Positions 34,103-46,439 of a DNA stretch of 64,000 nucleotides are shown here, one piece after another. Position 1 is the first letter of the stretch; the number at the start of each line of letters is the position of its first letter. Below the pieces are notes generated by a model. The model saw only the letters and a list, made by a program, of their open reading frames with translations, searched no databases and had not been told where the DNA came from. The position numbers and the translations under genes were made by a program. The DNA is taken from NCBI GenBank assembly GCA_039090855.1, contig CM077006.1:52647336-52711335 (forward strand), given 5' to 3'. This stretch comes from Macrothele yani (lineage: Eukaryota > Arthropoda > Arachnida > Araneae > Macrothelidae).

Positions 34103-35344
34103 ATACACAATCTTTTGCAAGCACTTCATCTTAGACTTCAAAACATTCCATTGTTGATCACCAATTTATGAGAGTCTGCTAAGTTGAAATGCTTTTAATG
34201 TTTGTTTGCTATTGAAATTATATGACAAAACATTGCGTGTAAATCTTTTCCATAGAGAGTTTTTTTCTCATATTTTGAGATCTAATCTTTGTTATTCATT
34301 GTGTTTAATGGACACAAGTGTATGTTGGAGGCTATAATGCTGTTCCGTATGGAAGTACACAAAAGAAGGTATAGAGTGAACTGTTCTATTCAAAACATAT
34401 ATTTCAGTTTGTTATGCTGCTTTTTATAACTTAGAATACCATAACGGTAAGATCAGGCTGTGGTGGTCAAAATAAAAGAAGTACAGAATAGGATTAATAC
34501 TTGTGTTTTGGATGTCTGATAATTCTTTACCATGTTAGCTTTGACTGAACAGGCTTGTATTTGTGATGTTTCTTTGTCATTTTCTCATTATTTTTCATTA
34601 GATCAATTAAAGTCACTGTTCTTTTGGTTCTACGTGTTAGTTGCATTTGCATGTTCATGTGTTTCTCAACACTTTTTTATTTGGTTTGTATCTGCATGTT
34701 CTGTTGTTAAGAGCATGTTGATTTGTGTGTTACATGTTCTATTTTTTTAATCCAATTTAATGTTATTCAACTTACATCTGTTCCTATTTTCTGCATTTTG
34801 AATAGACCTGGTTGTCTAATTATAATTATAATTCCTTGTGCTGCAGATTTTAAATAACTTTAAAGAATTTGAAAGAAATACAATGTCAGCAATAATTACA
34901 AAAAGGATAACTGAAATTCATCCATAAAAACTGAATAATTATCTGTGGTTGTAACACAAGGTTAGTAGATGAAGGCTATGCTCATCCTGCACTTCTGGCA
35001 ATTGCCTTTGTGACATCACTGTCCGAATCACTATTGTAAGACTACCCAATTGCCATGTTTCTTTGTATCTGCACCATAGCAGCATGTTGGAATTATTATT
35101 CGTAAGCCAGCTGAAATAATCTTCATAAATTCTATCAGATTTTTTAATGCGTAATGTTTTCAATTTTTAATTCAAAAAATTTGGTGAATGTTGCAGATAT
35201 AGTTTTCCTATTCCTCTTAAAGAAATTCTTTATTATATGAAATATGTCCTGCTGTGCATATTCCTTTCTAAATTTATATAAAAACAGCAAAAGTTCCCCT
35301 TACAACTAAATTAGCATTTAAAAGTATAACCGTCTTTCCACCCT
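34103..35344. other. No gene recognised
   Basis: AT-rich intron with no assignable element. Confidence 0.5.
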
Positions 35345-35405
35345 TTAGGTAACAAAATGTGTGGGAGGTATTTTTGAAATACCTCCCACACATTTTGTTA
35401 CCTAA
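35345..35405. repeat. Perfect 29-bp hairpin with 3-nt loop
   Basis: The arm ttaggtaacaaaatgtgtgg plus gaggtattt is followed by ttg and an exact reverse complement ending cacattttgttacctaa. No mismatch in 29 pairs. Confidence 0.97.
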
Positions 35406-35829
35406 TACTAAAATATTCACATGACTGTAAATTTCTTCTTGCATAAGCTTTTTTCTTCTGTGTTTGAGTTAGAAAAATTGTGGACAAGACATCTTCCTCC
35501 ATAGCTACAGTTCAGATCTATGATTCACTTGTTAGGACGATGACTTCATTCGGTGATGTCATGATTATTTGTCTGCCAGGAAGGCTGGATAAACAAACCC
35601 TACTGGCTATTAACCTTGGTTGTAACATGCTGCAGAATTAGTGGTTTCAAACATTATCCAAGTATGTTATGATAAGATGCAGTTATGCATATTTTTTTTT
35701 TTTTTTTTGAACATGTACCCTGTCCGTTTCATTTTTTTTTTTTTCATTTCTTTGGAGAAGAGGTAAACATATCCTTATTTCAGCAAAATTTTTGTTTCTG
35801 AAAAAGTAAAAATTAGGAGCAGGATATCA

Positions 35830-36710
35830 TGGTTGGATAGAGCAGCAGATTTGAAAAGAAACTGTAGGTGGAAGCTTCCTGGTTGGAATAAGTAACAGAA
35901 TAGTGAAGAAACTGCAGATAGAAGCTTTCTTGGTTGGAAAGAGCAATACAATATTGGGAATAATGAAGAAACTACAGATGGAGGCTTTCTGGTTGGAATT
36001 AATAACAGGATAGTTAAAACACTGCAGATGGAAGCTTCCTGGTTGTAAAGAGCAACAGAATGGTGAAAATAATGCAGTTGGAAGCTTGCTGGTTAAAACG
36101 TCCAACAGAATAGTGAAAAAACTGCAGGTGGAAGCTTCCTGGTTGGAATGAGTAACATAATGAAGAAACTGCAGATAAGCTTTCTGGTTGCAATGAGAAT
36201 AATGAAGAAACTGCAGATAAGCTTTCTGGTTGCAATGAGAATAATGAAGAAACTGCAGATAAGCTTTCTGGTTGCAATCAGAATAATGAAGAAACTGCAG
36301 ATAAGCTTTCTGGTTGCAATCAGAATAATGAAGAAACTGCAGATAAGCTTTCTGGTTGCAATCAGAATAATGAAGAAACTGCAGATAAGCTTTCTGGTTG
36401 CAATCAGAATAATGAAGAAACTGCAGATAAGCTTTCTGGTTGCAATCAGAATAATGAAGAAACTGCAGATAAGCTTTCTGGTTGCAATCAGAATAATGAA
36501 GAAACTGCAGATAGGCTTTCTGGTTGCAATGAGTAACAGAATAGTAAAAAACATATAGATCGAAGCCTCCTGGTTGCAATGAGTAACAGAATAATGAAAA
36601 ACCTAGAGATGGAAGTTCCTGGTTGCAATGAGTAACAGAATAGTGAAGAAACTGTAGATGGAAGCTTCTTGATTAGAAAGAGCAATAGAATAAAGTAAAA
36701 CTCTACAGGT
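35830..36710. repeat. Two-tier minisatellite with a homogenised 42-bp core
   Basis: The central array has nine units of 42 bp from about 36159 to 36536 (unit begins aatgaagaaactgcagataa, ends with ctttctggttgcaatcag), almost identical except for one base (gcaatgag or gcaatcag). On both sides, diverged units of roughly 48-57 bp share the same core words (aactgcaga, gaagcttcctggttg, gagtaacagaatag). Because 42 is divisible by three, the array is open on both strands and yields repetitive ORFs; these are very unlikely to be genes. Confidence 0.95.
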
Positions 36711-39700
36711 GGACGAATAATACAGTAAACCATTGGGAAGGAGCATGAGACTCTGTTAAAAGTTTAAAGCTTCTGCATGTCACATTTGTAATAGAACTGC
36801 AAATGAGTAATTTTTTCAATGAATTTATATGTCTGTATGAAAATTAAGTGTTTTTTCACCTTTCTCATGAACAGCTATCTTTTAGAAAAGGGCCAATATT
36901 TAACAGAGGGAAGTTTTTCTCCTAAGAAAAGATGGTAGTTGCTTCGTGCAGAAGAAATTTCATTATTAGTGCATTCCAGCTGGCAAATCAGTATAGCTCT
37001 CAGTTCATTGGACATGTGTTGTTCTGGGTGGTAATGGAGCTAATGGCCAGCATAGATAACTGGGAATCATGAAATGGAAATTCATTCTGCATTACAGAAG
37101 AGTGTGATTTTCAAACTTTTCTTAGTTCTGAAAAGAGGTGGCAGTTGCAATGCCTTAAAGTAATACTCACTGAATTATTGTTTTCTTGGAGACAATAAAA
37201 AACTGTTATGATGAGCATCACATAACCAAACATTTGCTTGTTATGGCTAGATTTTGAAAAATCCAGTAATTTTAGGAAAGGGAAAATGTAGATTTTGAAA
37301 TGCTAAATGCAGTATCTGATACTCTAATAAGCTGTTAATTTAGTTTTCAAAAAAGTAAATTACTTTGCAAGCTTGAGCATTATTGTTTTAAACCAAATGT
37401 TAATGAACCAATATAAGTCAAACTAAACAGATTTTAGCATTTACAGTATGCCCTAAACACCAAGTTGTAATTTTGTAGCTTAAGTTATTTCAGCATTATG
37501 AATTATACAGACTGGAAAAGGATCGTACCAAAATCACATTTTTGTCCTCGCAAAGTACGAGTAATATGCATTTCTACTGAAACATTACTTTCAAGTTATG
37601 ATGACAGTAATTCGTCATCAGTTTATCCAAATCATTTTTTATTTCACTTCCTTCCTGTACCATTAATTTGAAAGATGAACCTCTCCATGGTGTTCCCCAA
37701 AATTGGAATTAAGAATTTCTCCTAAAATGTTGTACAGCAAGCTTTTACAGCCAGATCACCTTCATGTTATCAACCTACTGGTGTGTCTATCCCAGAGTGG
37801 TGAGTGTGTCTTTATGTTCTTATGTTGTACCACTAATACTGATCTGTTAGATTTCCTTTTAGAAAACAGCCTGTACATTAAAGTCAGAATTGACTGGTGA
37901 CTAGAATAGTCTATATACGTTCTGCATCACTAGCCCATTAACAGAAATAAAAATGATAAATAAAAATGGTAGAATTAGAAATGAGAGAATAACTACAACA
38001 GTTAAAATAATGATCTGAAGAAGCAAGATTACTTGGGGATGGGCATAAATATGCAAACCTCTTACAAACTTTTATAAAATGAAAAATTCATATTTACAAA
38101 CATTGCGTTTATTAATAAATTGCTGCAACTCCCCATTCATTTAATAAACACACAAGTCCATGCTTATGAACATTTTATGAACCATGACAGAAAATGTTTA
38201 GTCTGGTAATTCTCCATTTGTGTGCCATATTGAATGCTGTTATGTACAGTTCTTGTACTTCAGTAAATCCCCTTTCTGTACCATACTGAAAACATAGTGT
38301 TAGAATTGGAAAATGAGATTGATACTAAAAAAAAAAAAAAAAAAAAAATGGTTCAATGGGAAAAAAACTAATCTCTCTCCATAGTTCTGCCGTCTGCAAA
38401 GGTGTTAATAAAGAGTTAGCTTGCTACAAAAAAGTGAGAAAATCAAAAAGAGAAAGTGTTCTATGCAACTTTGGCTTAAGAATTTCTTCAAGAAACTAGA
38501 GAAGAACCTTAGCCTTATCAAATCTGGTAATCCTGGGCACAGTTCTGTGCAATAGTAGTGTGTGTGTGTGTGTGTGTGTGTGTTTTATAATAAACTTTTT
38601 TTCTAGAATACATAAATTAATTCTTAAATTATGGACTTTTACTGTGTTTGTATAAAGTTATTTCACAGAAATGCATTAATGAATTCAATCATTTATCTAA
38701 TGAAAAAAATCAGTTCAATTGACAAGCACATTATGTTTGTAATTTGGGGTTTTCCTGTATTGCGGAGTAATTACAATGCAATGTAGGGTAATAGAGTCCC
38801 AGAAAATCAGAGAAGAGGGAGACCTAATATGAAATGTATGAACTATTTGGAAATAATGATATGATGGAAAAGAATTTAAAGAGTGGCATGACACTAGGCA
38901 GAACTGAATGGAGATGGAGGAGCTGTAGCAGTGACTCACATAACTGTAAGACTAATGATGCTGTCTGAAGAGAATGTCATTACTTCTGGAAAGTTATGTG
39001 TGCCTAAAATAAAACTGAGATAAATATTTTTAAGTAGATTCTTTATTTCAATATACAGATTTAGCATAAGCAGTGAAAGATGTGGACTGGGAGACAATTC
39101 AGTTACTGCAGCAGCTTTCTCTTGTTAATTGATGAAGATAATTTCATTTATTTCCATCTAATTCATGATAAAATTTTCTCAAAGGAAATTTATGAGATCC
39201 CTCATAATGCTGTTTACATGAAAAGGCATTTTAAATAGGGCTGAACAGGTTCTTGCATTCATTAGTGTCTGCAATGTTTTCTTCCCATTCAGAACTAAAA
39301 ATTTTGATATTCATTTGCATAGCTTTCTCACATTGACTGTGACATCATACTTAAAAAGAGTAATTAACAGAATTTGTGTATTAGTAATGATTATAGTAAG
39401 CAGAACCCAAGGGGGATATTTAGAGGGGTCACCAAGGAGGCCTTGACCCATCAAAAGTGTTTTATTTTTTATGTTTGTGGCTGAAATGCAACTTAGAAAA
39501 AAATAGCTTAATTTAATGAAAATGCATCAATTTAAATTTTAAAAAATGCTTTAGTATTTTTTCCCACTTTTCATTAACTTTTATTTTGTTGTGGTGAATT
39601 TCAAAACTTCCATTTTTTTGTCGTCATCCCCCGCCTGGATATATATATATATCTATATATATATTCCTACAGAGCACACATAGATCACTTATCATGCAAA

Positions 39701-41942
39701 CAGTCTTTTTGGTTCACGGGACTTTGCTTCACTGCACTCCTTTTGTTGCAGACTCAGAATGTGAGGTCCAAGTTTTGCACACCATGTTCTGTTTTTTATA
39801 TAGTGACACTAATATTTTCAGAACAACACCCAGGTTCAGGTTTTCATAAACATTTGCAAACTGCCACTTTAGTCAGTATGTTGTTTATCTGCACCAACGT
39901 ATAATCCACAGACTGAAATTTACACGAACTTCATATAATCGCAGCAATTGACATTCAGAAAAAAATCGCCATATAATCTGCTCATCAGATGTTGATCCGG
40001 AAGTGGAATTTCTGACAAAAAAGTTAGTGTCCCAGGAGTCCAAAGAAGAAAAAAGAAATCTATCTTATTAAATAAAGAAATTCATTTTTAAAGGTTACTT
40101 TTTTATATTTTTATCTCCAGACACATATAAAGCTCAGTGGATTGGCATCCATAGATCATGCCAATGCAGCTTCAGAGTATTTCACTACACCTTGCCAATG
40201 ACGAAATGCTGATACAGAACAAGTTGTAGAAATATGCAGAGTAGCAGAATGTAGACGTACACGTGTACGCGGATAATTTCCAAATTTTTAGCAGATTTTG
40301 CAGGTAGTTTTTGCTTGTAGATTGAAAAAAAAAATTATTTACAGCAGTTATAACACTTACTGAAGGATTTACTTAGATTAATATACTTAATTCTATTTTA
40401 ACTTGAACTTTCAATTATTTTTCACATCTTCTGAGTTCTTTTGCTTTTACAGATATTTCTAGCCTCTAGATTTGATCAAGACCTGTTCTCAGTGTATAGA
40501 AACTGTATCAAAAGTTTCATTTACACCGAAAGAATTTAAATTTTATTGCCAGGTTCCTCTTGCAGTTGCCAGTTATTAAATTAAAATCTTTCCTTATGTA
40601 TTTTGTATGTCTACTATTTGTGAATTAAGTTGTTGAAAATGCTATTTATAATTTTTGAAGATTCATTAATGGAGCTGTTTTTCTAGATATAAAAGCTTTC
40701 TTAAATTAGTCTCTTGTTTTTATGAGGTTCATATAGTCCAATATTTTGCCCCTAAAGGTTCATTTCACACACATTGTTGCACATTCAATCGTAATGTACT
40801 TATTTTATCCTCACTGGAATCTGTAATGTTCTAATAATAAAGTATTTATTTTTTTATTAATTTTTATTTAAATTATCTTATTTCATCATCGTGATTCACG
40901 GGTTTGCAGCAAGTTTTTTCTTTCAATGGTTGTGTACACAAATACAGTTTAATTTTATACTACTCTGAAAATACAACATGCACTCTTGTATTATAAGTCA
41001 AATGTTTTTGGAATAAATCATGCTTTCAGAGTTGGGGGATTAGCTTATACATGGGCCAGTAAAAAATAGGGCTGGACTTCTATGAATTTTCCCGCAAAAT
41101 TTACCAATGGATTTGTTTACATTTTAGACCGCAGCGTAGCGACTTTCCGCACATCACTGCATGATTATTTTCTGACTTTAAAACTATCACACAGTGAATT
41201 GCTCATATCCTTAACTGTGCCCTGTGTCCCCCCCCCTTCGAAACAATGTAACTAAAATGTTTCCTTTTCAAAGACATCATGAGTATCAATGAAGTAAAAT
41301 ATCAGCAGCAAAGACATTAGTCAAAACGGTGAAGGATGAACTCAACACAAGGCACTGCACCCACAAGATCTGAAACAAGAAACTTGGAAAGGAGGCATGC
41401 ATAGGTTCATGCAGCAAGCGCTGTGCTTACATCTTTGTTAGCTGGTTGACAAAAACAGAGACGGCACAACAATCAGAGTTGTCCTCAACAATACAAAAGG
41501 ACCCCTGCTGTTCCCTCCCTACAAATTCCCTGATGACACCCTTCATTATGACACCCCTACTTTCTGCTCTGTACAATCTCCTGAACTAAGAAAAATTTTC
41601 TGAGGGAGTTTTTTTCCAATTTCACCCCCTCTCCTGCACAATTACCCTGCAGATTTTTTAAAAATCAAAAGACCACAAAAACTTTTTTCTTTTAAATCTG
41701 CATATTATCCCCTATGGCATATAATACACAGAACCTATATTTCTAACTATTTTAGCAGATAATCCACAGATTATATGTTGAAAATTACGGTAGTTTAAAT
41801 GATAATATACCTTGACTCGATGTGCCCTTATGATATGTCTTTGCAAGGTAGTACAGGACTCGTGTTCAAGAAAACCTAGGTCAGACTTTTACTGGAGAAA
41901 TGGAGTTCGTGTAACTTAGATTTTTAAATTTAAGTTTCGCAT
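36711..41942. other. Long intronic stretch without a gene
   Basis: Mostly unassigned AT-rich sequence. At 38760-38945 the plus strand resembles a decayed LINE C-terminus (reading around RVPENQREEGDL and ending TEWRWRSCSSDSHN). A poly(A) run lies at 38326-38347, a (TA)n tract at 39640-39662 and a C run at 41229-41236. No host exon was recognised. Confidence 0.45.
38559..38583. repeat. (GT)n microsatellite
   Basis: About twelve uninterrupted GT units. Confidence 0.95.
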
Positions 41943-42122
41943 ATACGATGGGCTCTGGTTAATTGGGCCATCGGTTAATCAGGGCAGCCGTTTATTTGAG
42001 ACAATTCTTAAACATCTCAAATTAGCTCTTTGGGATAAAGCTTCACATAATTGGGGCAGCCACTTAATTGGGCCAAAGTATTCTAGCTCCAATATGTCCC
42101 AATTATCTGGAATCTAATGTAT
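41943..42122. mobile_element. Candidate pogo/Tigger-like MITE
   Basis: The left end tacgatgggctctggttaatt and the reverse complement of the right end (tacattagattccagataat) match at many positions. Repeated words inside (ttaattgggcca, cagggcagcc, ggggcagcc) resemble non-autonomous pogo-type elements. TA lies at both boundaries. The repeat is diverged. Confidence 0.45.
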
Positions 42123-42140
42123 ATATATTTTAATTTTATG

Positions 42141-43136
42141 CAGTGCTTGAAACGGGCTGGTATATTCCGGTATGCCATACTGGCACTTCATTTTCTTTAG
42201 TATTTCATACTGGCACTTCTTTTTCTTAGTATTCTATACCAGCACTTTTTTTACTTGGAATTAATGTACAGGCACTAATTTTAGCAGTGAGAATTGCAGT
42301 AGTGGGATGTGCACATTCTTAAACACAGAAACCTCATGTGCCTCACATCCTTGCAAAATAGATGTGTAGGAACTATAAAGGGTAGATTAATGGTGTTCAC
42401 ATAAGCCATAAATTCAATCCAAGGATGGAAATGAAGCTACCCATAGCATGTGATCACATCTTGCTCCAGATCATTCTGCTAAATATGTCTGTAATTTTTA
42501 TTATATCATTATTTTAATATATTCTATTTGAAGAGCTTCTTCATGGAATGAAGAATTGGGAGTAATAGATTAAACACAAATTTTAGTTTTAGTATAAGCT
42601 TCTTCCACTTCGGATGTTTCCTTTTTCTGTTTTTATTTTTTTTATATTTGGTGGGGGGTGAGTTTGCTGTTAATTAAGACTGAATTTCTGATTGTAGCGA
42701 TTCCGATTGCCTATGTTTCTGCTTCCTGAAAATCATTATTGGAAGGGGGCTGTCTTCTCAGCTCTGGACCTCAAAGTTCTGGGTTCAAGTCCAGCTGAAT
42801 TTCTAATGATTAACCGAGGTTTGGAAATCTCATTAATCCATTGGTCCCGGGGTAGAAACCCCTCGTTATAAACAAGTCCCAGTCCTCAGTGTAGCATAAG
42901 TAGTGCAGGCTGGATCCACAAACCAACCACCTGAAATTGACTGCCATCGCTTCTGACTTGTGGTGCTACAGTATTCCACAGAATTGTCAATTACATTTTC
43001 ACACAAAGGAGTTTTTCTTCCAAGAATTTTTTTTTTACTTTTTTAGTTTGAGATTTTCTGCGAAAGTATTTTTTCTGGATGATTTTTAGCTAAATATGAG
43101 CATATCGGCACTTCAAAATTTCCATTTTGAGCACTG
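42141..43136. mobile_element. Non-autonomous hAT transposon with exact 8-bp target duplication
   Basis: Ends are cagtgcttgaaa (42141) and tttt-gagcactg (43136), inverted relative to each other, with a longer diverged match beyond (tatgcc-atactggcac against gcatatcggcac). The 8-bp direct repeat attttatg lies exactly outside both ends (42133-42140 and 43137-43144), the hallmark of hAT insertion. Length 996 bp. No transposase is visible. A tRNA-like SINE may be nested at about 42744-42990. Confidence 0.85.
42744..42990 (+). mobile_element. Possible SINE nested in the hAT element
   Basis: The segment contains a B-box-like word gggttcaagtcc at about 42781 preceded at a suitable distance by ctgtcttctcagctctgg, then a non-coding body with repeated ccagtcctc/cccaggg-type words. 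No poly(A) tail or target duplication was confirmed. Confidence 0.3.
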
Positions 43137-43144
43137 ATTTTATG

Positions 43145-44270
43145 TAAAATTTGAGGACTCAATTTTTTTTTTTTTCTGAGCTACACTTGAAATACTTGTG
43201 AACTGTAGTAACTTAGAGTAGTTACTGCTGTCCTGCAGTATCAGAGTAAACCTGTAAGATGTACTCTAAATGCTCAGATGTCATAGATAAATATTTTTGA
43301 GTAAATTATTTTTGGTCAAATATTTGAAGTGAAAAGCTGTGTATCTGGCTTTGTGCTATGATTGTTTACCTTTTCTTTTGTGCAATGTTTTGGTGATTCC
43401 ATTATGTTGCGTGTTTTGATGATGTTTTTTTTTTTTTTTTTTTCATCTTTAGAAATAACTAACGTTCGACATAAAATTTATTCTATTTATTAGCTGAAAA
43501 AAATTCGATGTTATAGGGAACACTCAGTAAGACTTGCAATTGTGCTGTCATTGTTGCTACGTGTATTAGCTTGTTAATTTATATAGAGCAGCTTAAACAT
43601 CTGATGTGATAAATGCATGCTTCTTCTTTAAAGTACAGTAATATGTAGATATTGCACAATGATGAAAAAAGATTGCACCATGCAAAACAAATGTAAAGTA
43701 CTCACAAATTTTCTTTAGCATTCATGTGATCTAAAAGAATGGCATTGAAGGGTCAGATATTTGTAGCAGTTTGTCTTCTGAAAACCACTTCCATCATAGA
43801 TATTATTGTAGGCTGAAGTAAGTTACTTTAGTGTAATGATTTGTAGATTGTATTAGAATACTTTCTATCATATATGATGGTAGAATGTAAAACAATATCT
43901 TATTTTTGTATTATCACATTGCATTAGTCACTGAAGTTTCAAACAGGTTTTCCCTCTGAAGTAAATCTTCAGTTTTTTTTTAGGCTGAGTGAGAAGCCGG
44001 GCAGGTTAGTCTTTTGTCTGACTGAACTACTGAAATAGCAAAAATTTCCATGTGGAAGGATTATCCAGTTTGATCTTTAGATCCTCAGTTGCATTAGCCA
44101 TTGACTTAATGTGATGAGCTTAAACTATGACTAGCAGTAATGGAGATAGTAATTGTATTTAAAGGATGTCAAGCAATCTGATTGCAAATTAATGTGAGGG
44201 AAAAATGGTGGTATGAATTTTAATAAGATTTTTTTCTAGTAATTAATGACTTCATGGCTTCCTCTTATTA
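43145..44270. other. No gene recognised
   Basis: AT-rich intron; nothing assigned. Confidence 0.5.
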
Positions 44271-44732
44271 CTTTCAGTATTATAAATATTTAACGGGAAT
44301 TATCGATGATAAATTTATTAGGTACATTACCTCTCAAATTTTCGATCTAAACACTAGATCTTCGTCAGGAGTTCTCGCTTCCTTCTACTTCCACAGGTCT
44401 GGTGACCAAGCCTGATGGATTTTCCATCCAGCATGGTCATTGATGTTGCCACCTTGTGTCTTGTAAATTTCCAGGGATTCCTCTAATTTCCAGATATCCC
44501 ATGCAATCATCCAGAAATTAGGGAATCCCTGGAAATTTACAAGACACAAGGTGGCAACATCAATGACCATGCTGGATGGAAAATCCATCAGGCTTGGTCA
44601 CCAGACCTGTGGAAGTAGAAGGAAGCAAGAACTCCTGACGAAGATCTAGTGTTTAGATCGAAAATTTGAGAGGTAATGTACCTAATAAATTTATCTTCGA
44701 TAATTCCCGTTAAATATTTATAATACTGAAAG
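44271..44732. repeat. Large palindrome, arms about 215 bp, with hammerhead-like motif in each arm
   Basis: The left arm starts ctttcagtattat at 44271; the right arm ends ataatactgaaag at 44732. Arms match almost perfectly across blocks such as gtgttgccaccttgtgtc-type sequence and its complement near 44550. The unpaired centre is about 25 bp around 44501. Each arm holds ctgacga, a gatcta/tagatc stem and gaaa in the order of a hammerhead core, read outward on the right arm at 44634-44665. Confidence 0.94.
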
Positions 44733-45064
44733 ATTTTTTTGTCTCCCATCATTGGATTTGCTTGTAATGCTGAAAGTAAAATCAGGTATTTCAAAACTTT
44801 TTATTCAAAAAATTTGAACAAGATGTTGTAGTTTCTGAAAACTTTTCTAAATGTTTTCATATTTTGCAAAGTTAGACCTAAAGTTTTCAAAGGTATAGCA
44901 ACAGAAGGACAGAAGGGCATTTTCCCCAGATGCACTAGTCTGTGGAAGTGCCAAAAAGTTGGGATGATGTTGCTGCTAAATACACCATGGCAAGTAATTT
45001 TATTGTTTGGAAACATATTTTTTTCACATGTAGAAATTTCCTCAAAATTGAATGTTCACCACCA
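44733..45064. other. No gene recognised
   Basis: Unassigned intron sequence between a palindrome and a SINE. Confidence 0.5.
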
Positions 45065-45285
45065 TTTTTTTCTTTTGATGACTGCAATGAGCAACTCTAA
45101 GAGCTATAGGCAGTTATCTATCCCTAATTAAGGGTCACCCGGCTTCAGGGAAGGAAAAGAGCCTGCACACCATCGGGGAAAATAAATACACCACCTATTC
45201 CTCAACCAGGACTCGGACACAGGCCCATCTCAGGCAAATGGACAGAAGCCAGCACATCAGACTGCTCAGTCACTGGGATGATAAT
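45065..45285 (-). mobile_element. SINE family A, single-body copy
   Basis: On the minus strand the head reads gtgactgagcagtc, then gtccgagtcctgg (B-box position), followed by one body containing ccttccctgaagccgggtga, cccttaattaggga and agagttgctca, parallel to the 135-bp unit at 199-333. A poly(T) stretch at 45064-45079 is the poly(A) tail of the minus strand. This copy shows the basic one-head, one-body structure. Confidence 0.8.
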
Positions 45286-46169
45286 AAATTTCCTATTTTA
45301 GGTTTTAATTTGCCATTTTGTAAGGAGCTATGTGTTTTTGGTGATTCTTGATTCGACCCTGCACTGAATCATACATATAACCCCTTCTTCACTGTCTAAT
45401 ATAGGCTAATGTTTTCAAGCATATCATGATATGAAATTAAATTTGCTTTGAAAAATTCAATATAGAAATAGAATAAATTTTTCATAGGTAGGTGCTTACC
45501 AGCACTCAAGTCCCTTCCCAAAACCACTTTCTCAGATGTCTGTGTTGTTATTTTTCAAGAGGTGCACATTATGTATTTTGCCACACTTAGACAAACGCAA
45601 TAGGCAAAAATCAGAATACTGTTCAAGTTATGAGATTTCAATATGCATGCTGTGTAATTGCTGATTAGGCAAGAAATAACTGTAATTGCCAACACAGCCC
45701 TGAAAAACATTTTAACAGTTTCCCTTCACCAGTGGAAATTCTGCATAGTAACACATTTAGGTATCTAAACAGCTTAATAACAGCAACGTCTAAGTAATAT
45801 GCAAAAGTTCTGCCACCTAAGTAATTGTTTATTTTTAAATATGAAAGCCATATTAAACAGTGGGACTTAATTCTGACATTAAAAGTTGCAAATTGTCAGA
45901 AAAAAAAAATATATCTTCAGGTACACCTGCACACCTCAGTTTATAATGTGAGTTAAGTTATATGAATGGACATGAATCACTTCTGATTTGAGTTTTACCT
46001 TCTGTAAAGTTGCCATTAATTCCACTTCTTTGACTCCTTCTGTAAGTTCGAGTTTTGCATTTCTAAAGATTTGTTTTTAAAACAAAAAGTGTAATTTAAA
46101 TTGTATTAAGATGAGTTAAATGTGTAAATTAGCATTCAAAATGTTTTTTGTTTTGTTTTGTTTTTAAAG
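45286..46169. other. No gene recognised
   Basis: AT-rich intron leading to the acceptor tgtttttaaag of the next Mctp exon. Confidence 0.5.
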
Positions 46170-46290
46170 ACCAACTGATCTGGCTGTGACTCTAACTGAA
46201 TCGGGTAAACCTGAAGTGCCAAGTCCTTCCTGGGGTCAGATATTTCTCACACTTACGTTGATTCCAAAAACACAAGAAGATAAGGAACAG
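46170..46290 (+). CDS. Mctp: Mctp exon: linker between first and second C2 domains
   Basis: This 121-bp exon follows acceptor tttttaaag and ends at donor gtatgag. The two bases carried over from the 19926-20148 exon complete an Arg codon, giving RPTDLAVTLTESGKPEVPSP and then SWGQIFLTLTLIPKTQEDKEQ, the last strands of C2A. The LNRPTD junction is typical of MCTP proteins. The exon ends in phase 0, matching the next exon at 58613. Confidence 0.95.
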
Positions 46291-46302
46291 GTATGAGCTT
46301 TT

Positions 46303-46306
<4 letters not shown>

Positions 46307-46337
<31 letters not shown>
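46307..46337. repeat. (TG)n microsatellite
   Basis: About fifteen TG units shortly after the Mctp donor site. Confidence 0.95.
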
Positions 46338-46339
<2 letters not shown>

Positions 46340-46439
46340 CTATAGCAATATTATAGATGATGATCACATTTTGAAAGAATTATTTTGGGCCATACTTTGG
46401 TATTGTGAAAAGATTAATTCCTTTTTTATTCCTGTTTTT

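Noticed and set aside
34532..34750. Possible membrane protein of 72 residues
   Set aside because: Hydrophobic residues are expected from T-rich DNA; nothing else supports a gene.
36014..36579. Repetitive protein genes on both strands
   Set aside because: The open frames follow from the 42-bp period, which is divisible by three; no start context, homology or splice signals support coding.
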